DNA of 64,000 bases from NCBI GenBank assembly GCA_032207245.1, contig CM063509.1:3866297-3930296 (forward strand), given 5' to 3'. How positions within the stretch are numbered: position 1 is the first letter of the stretch; every line of letters begins with the position of its first letter. The position numbers were made by a program, and so were the translations under genes. Source of the DNA: Pardosa pseudoannulata (taxonomy: Eukaryota; Arthropoda; Arachnida; Araneae; Lycosidae). Under the pieces are notes generated by a model. It ran no database searches, was not told the origin of the DNA, and saw only the letters and a program-made list of their open reading frames with translations. Shown one piece after another: positions 34,683 to 45,338 of the stretch.

Positions 34683-34757
34683 AATGAGACCAGTATCCTC
34701 TGTTTGAAATCGATTCCGAACGGCTACGAATATCCATACCCATTTAGCCATTATTCG
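34683..34757 (-). mobile_element. SINE fragment (same body as 17027-17165)
   Basis: On the minus strand it reads ...TTCGTAGCCGTTCGGAATCG, and ends with TGGTCTCATTA, matching the body of the tRNA-derived SINE. The promoter head is mutated. Confidence 0.65.
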
Positions 34758-35547
34758 GAAGAAAATAAAACTACATAAACATTTTGCATGAGGCGAAAAC
34801 GACCTTCAGTTCTTGATCATTTCGGAGAATTGGACAATGGTTTATCAGCTTCCTGGTAGTCTTGAAGTTCTTTGGTGAAACTATTATCAAATTTTCGCAC
34901 TTATTTTGCACACGCTTTCACATCTTATGGATGTACAACTCAGGTTTAATGGAAACTGCAGTATAAAAACTGAATATTGTTATAATACGCTTATAATAGA
35001 AATATATAAATATGCCAATGACTCGAACTGCACTGTGACGAATTTAGAATTATGCACACAAACAAATCTTTCTTTAAAAGTAATATATTAAGTTCACCAT
35101 ACCGAAGCACGGGCACACTTGCTAGTATAATATAAATTAAAATATAGATAAAAACTGTTTGGACACGGCAGATTAGTAAAAAACGTTAGGCTAGCACGCT
35201 CAGAGCTTCATCGCCAAGTTGGCGGTGGCACCCTGTTTTCCAGTCAAACCACTTTAGAATTGACATTTTAATTTTTTACAATTGTGCATTACATAATTTT
35301 TAATAGCTTCTTTTAATAAAAATGTGTGTTGTTGATCACCTTTTTAATTAAATTTCTTTTAATTTAAATTAAAAAAGAAACTTTGCTAATATTATTTTAC
35401 TCTTATACACATTTTTAATGACTTAAAAAATGAATTATGAAACTTCTCATCTTGTTTCATTCAAATTTGAGATTATCGAAGCAGCTAAATCTTACATTAA
35501 TTTGGCATGGTTGGATTTTTTTAAAATTTCACTTTATATACATTACA
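34758..35547. other. No gene seen
   Basis: AT-rich spacer before unit B. A T/A inverted stretch near 35340-35375 (AATTAAATTTCTTTTAATTTAAATT) is low complexity. Confidence 0.5.
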
Positions 35548-36017
35548 TTAATATAGTACTGAAAGTTATACTTTTTAAGTTGAAAGTTGTCAGCGATTCT
35601 TTAAGACTATAAAATTATCTTGACATTCTTCAATGTTAATGGAAAATCAGCTGTCCATCCTTTAGTGTATTTTCTTTCGTTTTATTCCTTGAAGAAACTC
35701 TGTTCAAATGTATTCACTTTATTTTTCATCTTTAAGGTCATGAATATTAATTAAAATTTCTCCTTAAATCCTATTTAATTTATGACCTCTTCTATTCATC
35801 ATTCCTTAAGGTTAATCAAAACAGTTTTAAATTCTTTTAGAATGTGTTTAATGATTATATACATTTCTTGTAACATCATTATAGTTTAATTTTTAACCAA
35901 AGTTTGATTCGAAAAATTTCCAAGAAATTCTAACGATTCATATAAAATGATGATCAAATTAGCACAAAAAATTATACTGACAATTTACCTAAACTATCTA
36001 CATCATACTTTTTCTTT

Positions 36018-36706
36018 TGAAGCAAGCGCTCTAACGTAGCTTACTACTGGCTCTCGGAAAGGTTGCCACTTTTAAGTTAGAGGGTAAACATTCAATTGTG
36101 ATACTGACCCAACTCTTGCCACTTGCTTAATTTACCTGATTATGCTGACACACATGTAAAAAAAACATTTATTATTGCTACTAAAAAGAAACAATATAAC
36201 CACTAGCTTGTGGTAATAAAAAAATTAATGCAAACTATAGAACAATATTCTTCACAGCGAATATGCAGCAACTCAGCAGACTTGATTTCTACACCCTGCA
36301 GCGGCGTGGCGAACATCCAGTCGTAGGGGTCACTTTAAGGTCGAACTGAGCGGAAGTCTGTATGCGTTGAAGTCAGAGCGAGGCACGTCGAACTCAGGTG
36401 AAAGACTGGTGTTGCAAGGTCAAGGTAATTGGTTTTTACGGAGTACCTAGCGGTGATGAAAATCACCACTTCAACCTCCGAACGATAAAAGATCAAAAAC
36501 ATAATTTTGGTACATGTAGAAAAACAGAAAAGCCAAAAAGAATTTTAATACGCTTACAGCGGCTTCCGTAAAGACGAAAGAAAAATGCTGTAAGGTGCAA
36601 AAATCGTTCACATACAATGCATATGTGAAAAACAACACGCTGAATGATTAAAAATAATCATTCTGTACCTTGAACAATGACAAAACCAGTGCGACAAGTC
36701 GCCACA
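36018..36706. mobile_element. Solo LTR, 689 bp, 4-bp target duplication
   Basis: Starts TGAAGCAAGCGC and ends TCGCCACA (TG...CA), flanked by CTTT at 36014-36017 and 36707-36710. Unit A has the empty site TTTTTCTTTGTTTCTACAG near 20008-20026. Contains GC-richer CpG-bearing sequence (36290-36490). No open frame of note. The LTR family is not identified. Confidence 0.85.
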
Positions 36707-37635
36707 CTTTGTTTCTACAGTCTGAGAGTACATATTTCAATTTTCATATTTAAGTTTCAGTTTAGTAGTTTAATTTATTTGAACTATATAAAATTGACAA
36801 AAGCTGACAAAGGTTTTACAGTAAATTTGCAAGCGCTCTAACGTAGCTTACTACTGGCTCTCGGAAAGGTTGCCACTTTTAAGTTAGAGGGTAAACATTC
36901 AATTGTGATACTGACCCAACTCTTGCCACTTGCTTAATTTACCTGATTATGCTGACACACATGTAAAAAAAACATTTATTATTGCTACTAAAAAGAAACA
37001 ATATAACCACTAGCTTGTGGTAATAAAAAAATTAATGCAAACTATAGAACAATATTCTTCACAGCGAATATGCAGCAACTCAGCAGACTTGATTTCTACA
37101 CCCTGCAGCGGCGTGGCGAACATCCAGTCGTAGGGGTCACTTTAAGGTCGAACTGAGCGGAAGTCTGTATGCGTTGAAGTCAGAGCGAGGCACGTCGAAC
37201 TCAGGTGAAAGACTGGTGTTGCAAGGTCAAGGTAATTGGTTTTTACGGAGTACCTAGCGGTGATGAAAATCACCACTTCAACCTCCGAACGATAAAAGAT
37301 CAAAAACATAATTTTGGTGCATGTAGAAAAACAGAAAAGCCAAAAAGAATTTTAATACGCTTACAGCGGCTTCCGTAAAGATGAAAGAAAAATGCTGTAA
37401 GGTGCAAAAATCGTTCACATACAATGCATATGTGAAAAACAACATGCTGAATGATTAAAAATAATCATTCTGTACCTTGAACAATGACAAAACCAGTGCG
37501 ACGAGTCGCCACACTTTGTTTCTACAGTCTGAGAGTACATATTTCAATTTTCATATTTAAGTTTCAGTTTAGTAGTTTAATTTATTTTAACTATATAAAA
37601 CTGACAAAAGCTGACAAAGGTTTTACAGTAAATTT
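36022..37635. repeat. 807-bp tandem duplication spanning the solo LTR and its flank
   Basis: 36022-36828 is repeated as 36829-37635 with the same length and only a handful of visible substitutions (for example GTACATGTAG against GTGCATGTAG, and AGACGAAAG against AGATGAAAG). Each copy contains nearly the whole LTR plus about 120 bases of 3' flank. The second LTR lacks its first four bases and the left CTTT, which proves tandem duplication after insertion rather than a second insertion. Confidence 0.95.
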
Positions 37636-38041
37636 TTAATTAGAGTCATACATATTTCAAATTTAGAAAATAAAAAAATTAAAGTAACGTATATATAAAG
37701 AAATATAGAAATGCATTTTACTGACAATTTTTCATTTTGGAATGTTTTTCTAGTAAAGACGAAATATACAACAGTTAATGTAAGACTATTATTTTATGCA
37801 TGAAAATAATTTTTATTTACAGTAAAAAAGAAAAATGTTATGATACATTTCATACATTTTTGCTTCATAAATGACTGATGAGATGATGACTAAAACAGAA
37901 GGGTGTTGCTTTATGCCCCCCAGTTCTCGACACCACTGCAGGTATGGATTAGAAAGTTGTTCAGAACGAGATGGTTACACCAGACTTTTGTTCTACTTTA
38001 AGCACGTACAACTGAATCAAACCATAGAAAAGTGTTTAAAG

Positions 38042-39234
38042 CAGTGGCGTGCGGCCCATATGTGCAGGGTGTGCACTGCACACCCTGGCGAAATTATAAG
38101 GGACAATAATTTTCTGCACCTATGTCTACCTATCTTTATATGGTATATAATAAATATTCTTTATGATATATTCAAATATTATGTTGATTTACTTGCTTGT
38201 ATTCCTGCAGTACTAGGTTCTGCACCACGTAGTGCGCAAACGAACATAGGAAGATCTGATGTGTACGCACTAAATTGAAAATCACGCTTTTTTATATGTA
38301 TGGGCTACTGGAGAACAGTATGCTGTGGCACTGAGGCAAATGCAGCTATTTTTCCTGCACTCGGCATTCAGAATCATCCGAAGGTACGGTTTATTAAGCG
38401 TTGTATTAGAGCGAGGACTTTTTTTTTATCTTTTGGTTTTTTAACTGATAAACTGGCCTGTATACGATTTTACAGACGGTTAATGTTTAAATTTATGTAT
38501 TGTAAAATTTTGTTTTCATGGAAATATAAAAGAAATATTTCATCAATATAGAGTGAAATGTTTTAGTATGGTATATTAATTTCGGTGATGTTTATATTTA
38601 TTGAAATAATTAGCTGAAAAATAATGTTTTGTTTTAAAGAAACAAGTTTTAACAGAACAGTCCCAATGTTACCATTCATTGTGTCTTTCAGACAATATAT
38701 AAGTTATATTATGTAACACCATATCCGTGGTTTTGTTTTTAAAAATTGTCAAGATGTCACAGAATATATGATTTTCAAATGTTAAAAACAATTAATAAAT
38801 ATAATTGAATCCACTGACGGAACAAGAAACAGTTCGCTCTGTTGTGCGTAGAATAGACGTTCGGTTTGTCGGCACCCATGAGCATCTCGATGAAGCACCG
38901 CAGCTGCGGGCGCCACGTGGTGCTACGTTTGCTGAACATATAAGTTTTCCGTGGAAGCCCGAAGCGTTGCTTTTTCGACGCCGATTTGACCCCAAATAAC
39001 AAAAGACATGATTTTTGCTTCAGTGCTAGTAGAAGTCTCATAAGTTTAGCTGTTTTTATAGTTATAACTCGACTACTCGTAGGTAAATATTTTATTTGTT
39101 GTAATCTTTAAGTTTATATTCATAATAAATAAACCGTTTCAGAGTGGAGAACTCAGACGTCTCAATAATTGAAGATTTATTTTAAAATCCATGTTCTCTG
39201 CATATTCTGCATGAAAACCTACCGCACGCCACTG
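38042..39234. mobile_element. hAT element, 1193 bp, perfect 13-bp TIRs and 8-bp TSD
   Basis: The ends CAGTGGCGTGCGG (38042-38054) and CCGCACGCCACTG (39222-39234) are exact inverted repeats, flanked by GTTTAAAG at 38034-38041 and 39235-39242. Unit A keeps the unoccupied site near 20530-20540 (TGTTTAAAGTGCTCC). A perfect subterminal palindrome (CAGGGTGTGCA, one base, TGCACACCCTG) lies at about 38064-38086. No hAT transposase is encoded; short open frames inside are unrecognised, so it is non-autonomous. Confidence 0.93.
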
Positions 39235-39501
39235 GTTTAAAGTAACTCCAGTGATTTATATGATACTCTGAGAAAATCCTTTGTCATGGATGAAACAATA
39301 CTGAGTGCAGCTTTACCTACTTCACAGTAAAGCATTCATAAAAAATATTTTTAAAAAATGCATCAACTTGAATGACAAAAAAAAGATTTTGATTCAAAAT
39401 GCTTAAACAGAGAAGAAATCAGGTAATTACCTGAATAAATGCTTGTTTTAAAAATTAAAATAAAATTGACATTTTTACAGAGTGGGTTAAAAAAATAAGT
39501 A

Positions 39502-40975
39502 CCCTAATTTCCGGCGTATAATCCGCAGGTACTAATTTCGCGATATTTTCAGAGAAAACGCTCTTCCGGCCGCCATGTTTTTTTCTTGGCGATCTTGGCA
39601 AAAAACCCCCATTTTTGAAAGTCGCCAAACAAAAATGGCGGCAGAAAATGGCGCTTTCTGAAAGATCACCAAGAAAAAAACATGGACGCCACCACATGGC
39701 TTTTAAGAAACCCTGTATAAAAATGGCGTCAGAAATGGCATTGTCTGAATGATTAAAATATTAATTTTTTATATTTTTGAAGGAGGGGGGGAACCCCTCA
39801 AACCCCATTTTGTTACAACAAATATTAAAAAAACATACACACATTTTAAGAAACATTAAAAAAAAAAAGAAATTAATTACCAAATATATTCATTTTTTTA
39901 ATTTTTGAGGGGAGAACCCCCCCCCCTTCATGTTAAAACAATTATAAAAAACACACATTTTGTAACACACAAGATATTATGAAACATTGAAAAATTATGA
40001 TTTCTAACCCATAATGCACAAAATACCCAAAAAGATTTTTTAAAAAATGGTACAACCTGATCACGCGTGCCCTCCAACCAGACCAGCACGTGGAGTAACG
40101 CGAAATAGCTCTCTAGAGGACAAATAATTCAAAAAAAAAAAAAAAGGCCAGTTGGTTACGTGCCATTTTAAGAAACATAAAAAAAAAGAAAATAATTAAA
40201 AGAAAATAATTAAAAGAAAATAAGAGAAAAAATTAAAAGAAATTACTTTGCGTTACTGACCAGCACATACAGTAATGCGAAATAACTCTATAGCAGAGGA
40301 ATAATTCCAAAAAGTCGCCAGTTGGTCACGTACACCAATGGGGATTAAAGAACTAACCAGGTTGCCACTACAAAGTTACAGTGTCAGGGAAGTAAAAGAT
40401 AAACAGTTATCGCCCAGCAAAACGTCCGAAAAAGTCGCCAAATTTGGCGACAAAAGCCAGAGCGTAGATATCGAATTCGTACTCAGAAACGGAACAATAA
40501 ATTATTCGAACCCGTATTACATAAAAAAGATATTAAAATTTAGAATTCTTAAAATGCATCTTTTCATTTTAATTTAATATAGTTATTTGCGATCTGTATT
40601 TTATACTGCAGTTATGGCGCCATTTGGCGAGCTAAAAGTGAAAAAAATGAATGCAGCAAAATGCCGTTATTTTAGATTATACAAGTGTTATTTCTTGATA
40701 GAAATAAATATACGAATTGGAATACATAAATTTAATCGGGTATTTTTATCCAAACTGCTGTGTCCTTGGAAGAAAAGAGTTTTTAAACCCCATTAAAAAA
40801 AAAAAGTGTACATAGCAGGTGCTGCCATATATTATTCTTCATGAAAGATATTTGTAAATTTTCTTAAAAAAATAATTTTTATTAGCAGATAATACGCGGC
40901 GGTGTATAATAAGCATTAGACGGAAATTTAAACTTTTTAGCGTATAATCCGCGGATTATATGCCGGAAATTAGGG
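39502..40975. mobile_element. TA-flanked DNA element, 1474 bp, 25-bp TIRs
   Basis: The two 25-base ends (39502-39526 and 40951-40975; CCCTAATTTCCGGCG outward) are inverted repeats with one mismatch, flanked by TA (39500-39501, 40976-40977). Unit A is empty at AATAAGTATTTAAAA near 20794. TA duplication points to the Tc1/mariner/pogo superfamily. The interior carries T1-like words (GCCGCCATGTTTTTTTC, GTCGCCAAAT) and C-runs flanked by GGGGG. No transposase recognised. Confidence 0.88.
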
Positions 40976-41599
40976 TATTTAAAATAAATTTTTAATAAAT
41001 AAAAAATTTCACAGCAAGTAAAAGATTTCACATTGATTAGTATGAAGTTTAGCATCTACAATGCAATTCTGAGAAAATGTTTCTTTTTTACCTGCAAGTA
41101 ATAAGGTCTCTCAAAACTATGGGCATGATTAACTTTTGAGTAAAATTTAGAATGCAATGCATTCAAATAGGTTTTAACTATTAAGCAGAGTAAAATTAAA
41201 TGCAGCATATCTCTTAACTACTAGCTAAAACATTTATTTTAGAGCTTCTTCACAAACAGATTAAAACACAAAATACAGACAGCATAATATCAACAGAAAA
41301 ACAGCACAACAATTTGTGAATGAATAAACAGTTACCTAACAAAACCATGGATAACTGAAAAAATGATTAAGATTAACCATGATTAAGTCTGAATAAATTA
41401 TTGATGAGTAAAGACAAATCAAAAAGTGTCAAATACATTTCAAGGCTGTTAATATCCACCACAAACCCAATAATTTTGAGAATGCCAATGGGCACTGAAG
41501 GACACTATGAATAAAAAGATTTCTTAAACCTGTTACAAGCTTTACTGTCTTTCAGCAATATGTGTTTCAAGATAAACATTTAATATGTATTTTTTTAAA

Positions 41600-43444
41600 A
41601 AATAATTTCTTACATATGCTGCAAACAAATGGTTTCTTCTGAAAGTGAGAAGGAAGATAAATATGGAAGCTACATTTCGGAGAAAAGGATTCATTACATA
41701 TACAGTCAGTACTGGCTATATGATCAGTTTTCTAAAGTCCCATCTAACTTAATAGGAAACATGTGTTACAGCACACCACTTATACAGTCATTTTCTTTTT
41801 CTTGGTTATAGTTTCATGTTTTCAACATGTTTCCACTTTTTTTGTTTTTTTAAGTCAGCACAAAATCGGAAAGGACCTGAATTCAAGCCTTTATTTCCCT
41901 CCCTTCCTCGTTTGTGTAGACATTACCTCTCTCAGTTCTCTTGACCCCCGACAAGACATCTGTCCGTTTATGGGTTAAAGTTATCTCTCCCTACTTAAGT
42001 TGAAATGGAGACGAAAGAAAGGAAAATTTTGTCGCATTTGGATCCTACATCACGAATAAGAACGTTCATTTTTTAATGATGGTTTTGAAAAGAAGGAATT
42101 TATCATTAGCTGCCAAAAATGAATCGATTGAAAATTGAAAAAAAAAACCAATCTTTCAAAGGCTGCTTTCACCAAAGCCAATTCGATTCCTCGGACGACA
42201 TGAAACAACATTTTAGCTGCCAAACTTGGGTCCTCAAGTGTTAAAATTGGTGGTGAGCGCTCGTTACCTTATGGGAATATGGATAAGGCTCTTCTGTTAT
42301 GGGTTAAAAATGCACAGTATAGGCACAATAGGGTTGTACTGGTCTGCATATAGGGTCACCCCTCTTATAGGTTCTAATTTTTCTGGACTGCTGAGCTGAC
42401 CATATAACCGATACAGAGTATACTACAAGCATATTGTTTCTCCCCAACGAGGAAACGAAAATGAATATTGAGCTTAATTTTCTTAGAGAATGATTTTGTA
42501 CATATTCATGAATATGGTTCCAGTGGGGAACCAAAGATGAGTATCACAGTGGCTTTTACTATAGAATCACTTCATACACTGAAAACAAATAGATTATCCC
42601 CACTGTGGGAACAAAGATAATATTTAAGCTGTATTTATGAGAAAATGCTTTATTATATACAGTGCAAACCAGAGTTGGCATGATTTAAATCAGTTCATTT
42701 TTTTTTTTTTTTTTTTGAAAAAATCATTGATTTAAATCATTTTTTTAACACTTCTTTTAAAACCTATATTCCAAAGACAGAAGAATTGGGAATTAGTCAG
42801 CACAGTAATAACAATAAGTAAATAAGTGTCAATAGATAGCACATGCTTTCCAAGAATGGAGGGGTTGTTATCCGAAAGTATGTAGCAAGGGTAGTACAAT
42901 TATATATTACGACAGGTGGAATTCATGTTAAGTAATGGGAGGAAAAGAGAGTATTACAGAACTTGAAATCTAGTTTGTCTATAATAATCACAGCTGTGGC
43001 TTCATCTGCTGGAATGGAAAGACAGTTTTATTCTTTTGGTATTGTTCATTCTACCCTTCGTAACCAATTAGGAGTGAATAATGCATCAAAGCTAGTGTTT
43101 TTATTGAAAAAAATCCATAATTCGTTACCTAAAAAAATAATTGTGATTTTTTATTTTTTTAAATAAAGAGTTTGCAGTAAAAGAATATTTAATTTGTTCT
43201 TTAAATTTACATATTATTTAGTTTGCACTATCCAAATACAAAATAATAGAATGCATTAAGATTAAAATTTATATATTTAATTTTAGGTAACCAGAGTGTA
43301 GAATATACTAGATATATAAGATGTTACTTCTTATAACAAATTATTCAATTTATGTTGGGAAAAACAAAAAATTAAAAACAACAATTAAAATTAGTATTTA
43401 AAAAAAATTAAAGAGATCCGATTTAAATAAAAAAAAATTCTAAT
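41600..43444 (-). pseudogene. Dead 3' extension of the unit-B zinc-finger array
   Basis: Homologous to 21500-23167. Fragments include VCTVYNKAFSHKYSLNI (about 42615-42669), LCTKSFS-type and GEKPYACS-type relics, and the finger with FQKKPFVCSICKK at about 41610-41640. It is split by the pogo-like element 41703-42420 and separated from the gene by the hAT derivative 42670-43479. Confidence 0.8.
41703..42420 (+). mobile_element. pogo-like element in unit B, 718 bp
   Basis: Same site, ends and interior as 21602-22341, with TA at 41701-41702 and 42421-42422. The CENP-B-type relic (KRRNLSLAAKNESIE-like) is at 42085-42310. Shared insertion with unit A. Confidence 0.82.
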
Positions 43445-43479
43445 TTAAATCAAATAAATCTGATTTTTTTCCAACTCTG
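42670..43479 (+). mobile_element. hAT-derived non-autonomous element, 810 bp (unit B copy)
   Basis: Ends CAGAGTTGG and CCAACTCTG; the 8-bp duplication is GTGCAAAC/GTACAAAC (42662-42669, 43480-43487; one mismatch, with unit A showing GTACAAAC uninterrupted at 23158-23165). On the plus strand 43005-43120 keeps the hAT dimerisation relic ERQFYSFGIVHSTLRNQLGV followed by ASKLVFLLKK. Its right end now supplies the last codons and stop of the zinc-finger gene reading leftwards. Confidence 0.92.
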
Positions 43480-44800
43480 GTACAAACATATCATTTCCCC
43501 TAGCGTGTGAGCGAAGATGAGCATCTAAGTGACCTTTTCTATAAAATGCTTTATTACATAAACTACAAGCATACGGCCTCTTCCCAGTGTGTGAGCGAAG
43601 ATGATTATCTAAGTGACATTTTCTATAAAATGCTTTATTACATAAACTACAAGCATACGGCCTCTCCCCAGTGTGTGAACGAAGATGAATATTTAAGAGG
43701 CTTTTTCTAGAAAAGGATTTTATACATAAACTACAAGCATATGGTCTCTCCCCAGTGTGTGAACGAACATGAATATCTAAGTCACTTTTTATAGAATATG
43801 CTTTCTGGCATACATTGCAAGCATAAGGTTTCTCCCCAGTATGTGAACGAACATGAATAACTAAGAGGCTTTTTCTAAAAAAGGATTTTAAACATAAATT
43901 ACAAGCATACGGTCTCTCCCCAGTGTGTGAATGAACGTGAATATCTAAGTCACTTTTTATAGAATATGCTTTCTGGCATACATTGCAAACATATGGTTTC
44001 TCTCCAGTATGTGAACGAACATGAATGTCTAAGAGGCTTTTTCTAGAAAAGGATTTTATACATATATTGCAAGCATACGGTTTCTCCCCAGTATGGGAAC
44101 GAAGATGATCATTGAGCCTGTCTTTCACAGAAAATGATTTGGTACATAGACTGCAAGCATACGGTTTTTCCCCAGTGTGAGAACGAAGATGATTAGTTAA
44201 GTGGCCTTTTTGAGAAAAAGCTTTCTTACATACATTGCAGACATATGGTTTCTCGCCAGTATGAGAGCGAAAATGAGAATCTAAAAGGCATTTCTGAGAG
44301 AATGACTTCTGACACACATTACAAATATATGGTTTCTCCCCAGTATGACAACGAGCATGAATATCTAAGGTGTGTTTCCTAGAAAAGGATTTTGTACATA
44401 CATTGCAAGCATATGGTTTTTCTCCAGTATGAGAACGAGCATGAATGTCTAAGTGGTCTCTTCTAGAAAATGCTTTTGTACATACATTGCACACATATGG
44501 TTTTTCTCCAGTATGAGAACGAGCATGAATATCTAAGTGGTCTTTTCTAGAAAATGCTTTTGTACATACATTGCACACATATGGTTTTTCCCTAGTCTGT
44601 GTACAAAGATGAAGTATTAAGCTTTGTTTTAGAGAAAATGATTTGTTACACACATTACAGGTAAATGGTTTTTCTTCAGTGTGGGTAAGAAGATGAGCCC
44701 CTAAGGTGCTTTCAGAAAATGATTTCTTAGAAACACTACATGTAAATGGGCTTTCCTTATAGTCTATGGAACTTAAGTGATCCAATGTACTTTTTTCCAT
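43445..44800 (-). CDS. C2H2 zinc-finger protein, 15-finger array (unit B), C-terminus reads into a hAT element
   Basis: A 451-aa probable nuclear DNA-binding protein; target unknown. The N-terminus MEKSTLDHLSSIDYKESP matches the unit-A paralogue. Of fifteen fingers, finger 1 has lost its second Cys (CSVS) and finger 2 its last His (HLCTQ); thirteen are canonical. Fingers 3 and 4 are near duplicates. A two-finger module (KSLLDIHV / IKSDLDIHV) occurs at fingers 9-10 and again at 11-12, and 14-15 are near duplicates. This explains the four extra fingers. After HLRSHARGN a one-base deletion relative to unit A (GGAAAATGA to GGAAATGA) removes the TGA. Fourteen further residues (DMFVPELEKNQIYLI region) follow, most of them encoded by the hAT terminus, to a TAA at 43445-43447. 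Confidence 0.92.
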   Translation of the reverse strand: MEKSTLDHLSSIDYKESPFTCSVSKKSFSESTLGAHLLTHTEEKPFTCNVCNKSFSLKQSLILHLCTQTREKPYVCNVCTKAFSRKDHLDIHARSHTGEKPYVCNVCTKAFSRRDHLDIHARSHTGEKPYACNVCTKSFSRKHTLDIHARCHTGEKPYICNVCQKSFSQKCLLDSHFRSHTGEKPYVCNVCKKAFSQKGHLTNHLRSHTGEKPYACSLCTKSFSVKDRLNDHLRSHTGEKPYACNICIKSFSRKSLLDIHVRSHTGEKPYVCNVCQKAYSIKSDLDIHVHSHTGERPYACNLCLKSFFRKSLLVIHVRSHTGEKPYACNVCQKAYSIKSDLDIHVRSHTGERPYACSLCIKSFSRKSLLNIHLRSHTGERPYACSLCNKAFYRKCHLDNHLRSHTGKRPYACSLCNKAFYRKGHLDAHLRSHARGNDMFVPELEKNQIYLI

Positions 44801-45330
44801 ATCAACAACAAACAGAATTCTAATACACCTATCTTAATTTTTTTCAAGGTACTTTGTAGTGGAGATACTATTTTAAACGTATTTAAAATAGTATATTAGT
44901 TTACATCTCACTTTTTTTTTTATATAACAATTTTCATTTCAAGTATACATATATATATTCTTTTTTTTTTTTTAAATATTCTTGATTACGAGACTCATAC
45001 CTTCAATAAGATAGTCCAACTATAAGACAGATGACAAAGATTAATCTTCATTTTTAGTTCTTTAACATGTTAATTAAAAATAATATGGACTTGCTTGTAA
45101 GATAAGATGTACTAGCTTAAAAATTCTCCCATAAAAGAACTTACACATTAAAATATTACAGTTTTACAAACATCTTCCAATGAAGTATAAAGTTCCTTGT
45201 ATACAAAAATATCAATATAACATTCTGTTGAACTGTCAAGTACTGTTTATAGAGAAATGATCTAAGAGGTATGTAACCTGCAAAGTAATAAAGAAAAGGT
45301 ATAGTACAAGTCTTATCTAAATGATTTCTT
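44801..45330. other. Upstream region of unit-B gene; no gene seen
   Basis: AT-rich and colinear with 24143-24670. No upstream exon recognised. Confidence 0.5.
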
Positions 45331-45338
45331 TTTTTTAA

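Noticed and set aside
38300..39041. Short open frames within the hAT element (83, 64, 67 and 88 aa) as transposase
   Set aside because: No hAT catalytic or dimerisation motif; both strands give equally unremarkable frames.
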